Source: Paraburkholderia dilworthii
GTDB taxonomy: Bacteria; Pseudomonadota; Gammaproteobacteria; Burkholderiales; Burkholderiaceae
NCBI RefSeq assembly: GCF_000472525.1
Contig: NZ_AWZT01000028.1
Location: 1-64,000 of the forward strand
Length of the DNA: 64,000 nt
Direction: 5' to 3'
The translations under genes and the position numbers were made by a program. Below the pieces are notes generated by a model. That model was not told the origin of the DNA. It was given only the letters and a program-made list of their open reading frames with translations, and did no database searches. Positions 62,694 to 64,000 of the stretch are shown here, in pieces (position 1 is the stretch's first letter; each line of letters begins with the position of its first letter).

Positions 62694-63902
62694 TCAGATC
62701 ACGCCGTTAGCCTTCAGAAGCGAGAGACGGTCAGCGGATACATTGAGTAGCGTGCTCAAAACGTCCGACGTACCCTCGCCAAGCGTTGGCGGAATGGCGC
62801 GGACCGGCAACCGTTCGCCGTCGAAGCGGTAGGGTGGCGCAAACACATCTACCTTGCCGCCCACCGGATGCGGATGGGACGTCACAAGCCCGGCGTCGCG
62901 GGTACGTGTCGACGTCAGCGCTTCATGAAGACCCAATACTTCGCCGCATGGAATGTTCGAACGAGCCAGCGACTCAAGCAGTCCATCACGCCTGCGTTTG
63001 GCGAGTTCGCGATGAATTTCCGGCAGGAGCATTGCGCGATTTTTCGACCGGTTCAGATTCGTCAGGAAGCGCGGGTCGGTCGCGAGATCAGGCCGCTCGA
63101 TCACGTCCCGACAGAAGCGTACGAACTGCGCGTTATTGCCGACGGTCACCACGAGTGGGCCGTCGGCTGCATCGAAGACGCCGTACGGCACGATCGAAGG
63201 ATGCGCATTGCCATAGCGGGGCGGATCTTCGCCCATTAGCAAGGCTTCGAGCCCGTAGTACGCGGTGATCATCAGGCCGCAGTCGTACAAAGCCATCTCG
63301 ATCGAGCGGCCTTGCCCGGTGCGCTGGCGCTGGTAGAGCGCCGCCAGAATCGCCTGCGCTGAATACATGCCGGTGAACAGATCGACGACAGCCACGCCGA
63401 ATTTCAACGGAGACTGGCCGGCTTCGCCGTTGATACCCATCAGCCCGGCTTCGCCCTGGACGACGAGATCGTAGCCCGGACGCGTCGCTTCCGGGCCGGT
63501 GTGGTCATAACCCGAGATCGAGCAGTAAATCAGATCTTCGCGGTCCTTACGCAAATCGTCATAGCCTAGGCCAAGCTTCGCCGCGTCACCCACTTTGAAG
63601 TTCTGGATGACGATATCGCTCTTGCGCACGAGCGCGCGCGCAAGCTCGACGCCTTCCGGCGACTGCAGATTCAGGGTGACCGAGCGCTTGTTCCGGTTGA
63701 CGCTGTTGAAATAGGCAGTCTCCGTGGCGCCTACGCGCATGCCCCAGTCGCGGGTGTCATCGCCTCGCTCGGGGTGCTCGACCTTGATGACTTCAGCGCC
63801 AAGATCGGCGAGGACCATAGCGCACCAGGGTCCGGCGAGAATGCGCGAAAAGTCCAGTACGCGGACGCCGGCAAGCGGCAAGGCGAGGTTGTCAGTCTGC
63901 AT
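62694..63902 (-). CDS. CaiB/BaiF (family III) CoA-transferase
   Basis: A 402-residue CoA-transferase. It opens AGVRVLDFSRILAGPWCAMV, then LADLGAEVIKVEHPERGDDT and RPGYDLVVQGEAGLMG, where Asp145 is the likely catalytic aspartate. The ATG at 63902 begins just before the fold; a longer frame exists toward the window edge. It is upstream of the BKACE operon on the same strand, separated by 320 bases with the repeat operator. It may move CoA between an acyl-CoA donor and the pathway acid. Confidence 0.9.
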   Translation of the reverse strand: MQTDNLALPLAGVRVLDFSRILAGPWCAMVLADLGAEVIKVEHPERGDDTRDWGMRVGATETAYFNSVNRNKRSVTLNLQSPEGVELARALVRKSDIVIQNFKVGDAAKLGLGYDDLRKDREDLIYCSISGYDHTGPEATRPGYDLVVQGEAGLMGINGEAGQSPLKFGVAVVDLFTGMYSAQAILAALYQRQRTGQGRSIEMALYDCGLMITAYYGLEALLMGEDPPRYGNAHPSIVPYGVFDAADGPLVVTVGNNAQFVRFCRDVIERPDLATDPRFLTNLNRSKNRAMLLPEIHRELAKRRRDGLLESLARSNIPCGEVLGLHEALTSTRTRDAGLVTSHPHPVGGKVDVFAPPYRFDGERLPVRAIPPTLGEGTSDVLSTLLNVSADRLSLLKANGVI

Positions 63903-64000
63903 GATGTCTCTAGTTTTTGTCTCGACCCGCTCGAGGGGCCATTTGATGAGGAATCGAGGCAGCGAGAGCATTACGCCCCTCGAATTATGGCCGCCTCTTT

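Noticed and set aside
1..64000. CRISPR arrays or phage structural genes
   Set aside because: No regularly spaced repeats of the right size and no capsid, tail or integrase family were seen.

Overview
The window reads as a chromosomal or replicon segment of a betaproteobacterium of the Burkholderiaceae, most like Paraburkholderia or a close relative. The support is high GC with strong GC bias at third codon positions, a DUF4148 protein, CbtAB under a B12 riboswitch, a PcaQ-pcaHG cluster, XylAFGH with an AraC-type XylR, and a complete pel cluster. No rRNA or replication gene is present, so the species and the replicon cannot be named.

Layout. 0-0.5 kb: the edge of a type VI secretion locus, with a vgrG start and a truncated tssF piece. 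1-3.4 kb: cobalt transporter cbtBA behind a cobalamin riboswitch, a divergent histidine-phosphatase-fold protein and a small secreted protein. 3.5-6.7 kb: a KaiC-like double ATPase followed 4 bases later by a hybrid histidine kinase. 6.8-12.3 kb: a MarR regulator heading an efflux operon (FUSC, DUF1656, HlyD, outer-membrane factor). 12.5-15.2 kb: IorB/IorA-type molybdenum hydroxylase. 15.4-23.4 kb: xylose uptake and isomerisation (xylA, xylF, xylG, xylH) divergent from xylR and an aldose epimerase. 23.5-25.4 kb: a DUF4148 protein and a decayed outer-membrane protein gene. 25.4-30 kb: XRE-cupin regulator, HPPD, and pcaQ divergent from pcaHG. 30-36 kb: a PBP7-type peptidase, LysE exporter, cspA, a lipoprotein and an HD-domain protein.

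36.5-50.6 kb is one minus-strand operon for Pel exopolysaccharide, pelABCDEFG plus an eighth gene for a free-standing GH114 glycoside hydrolase. The GH114 half of PelA has lost the expected catalytic glutamate and several surrounding loops, while the extra protein keeps them. The likely reading is that hydrolase and deacetylase roles have been split between two proteins. This is the most interesting observation in the window.

51.7-55.3 kb is a patchwork: DUF1330 protein, a PhyH-family dioxygenase, the 3' part of a tRNA-Lys, an AraC regulator and an IS5-type transposase remnant. 55.3-63.9 kb is a minus-strand catabolic cluster (porin, acyl-CoA ligase, MFS transporter, tandem carboxymuconolactone-decarboxylase protein, SDR, BKACE, and a CaiB-type CoA transferase in front) for an unidentified acid. 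A 21-bp-spaced repeated operator-like sequence lies between the CoA transferase and BKACE genes.
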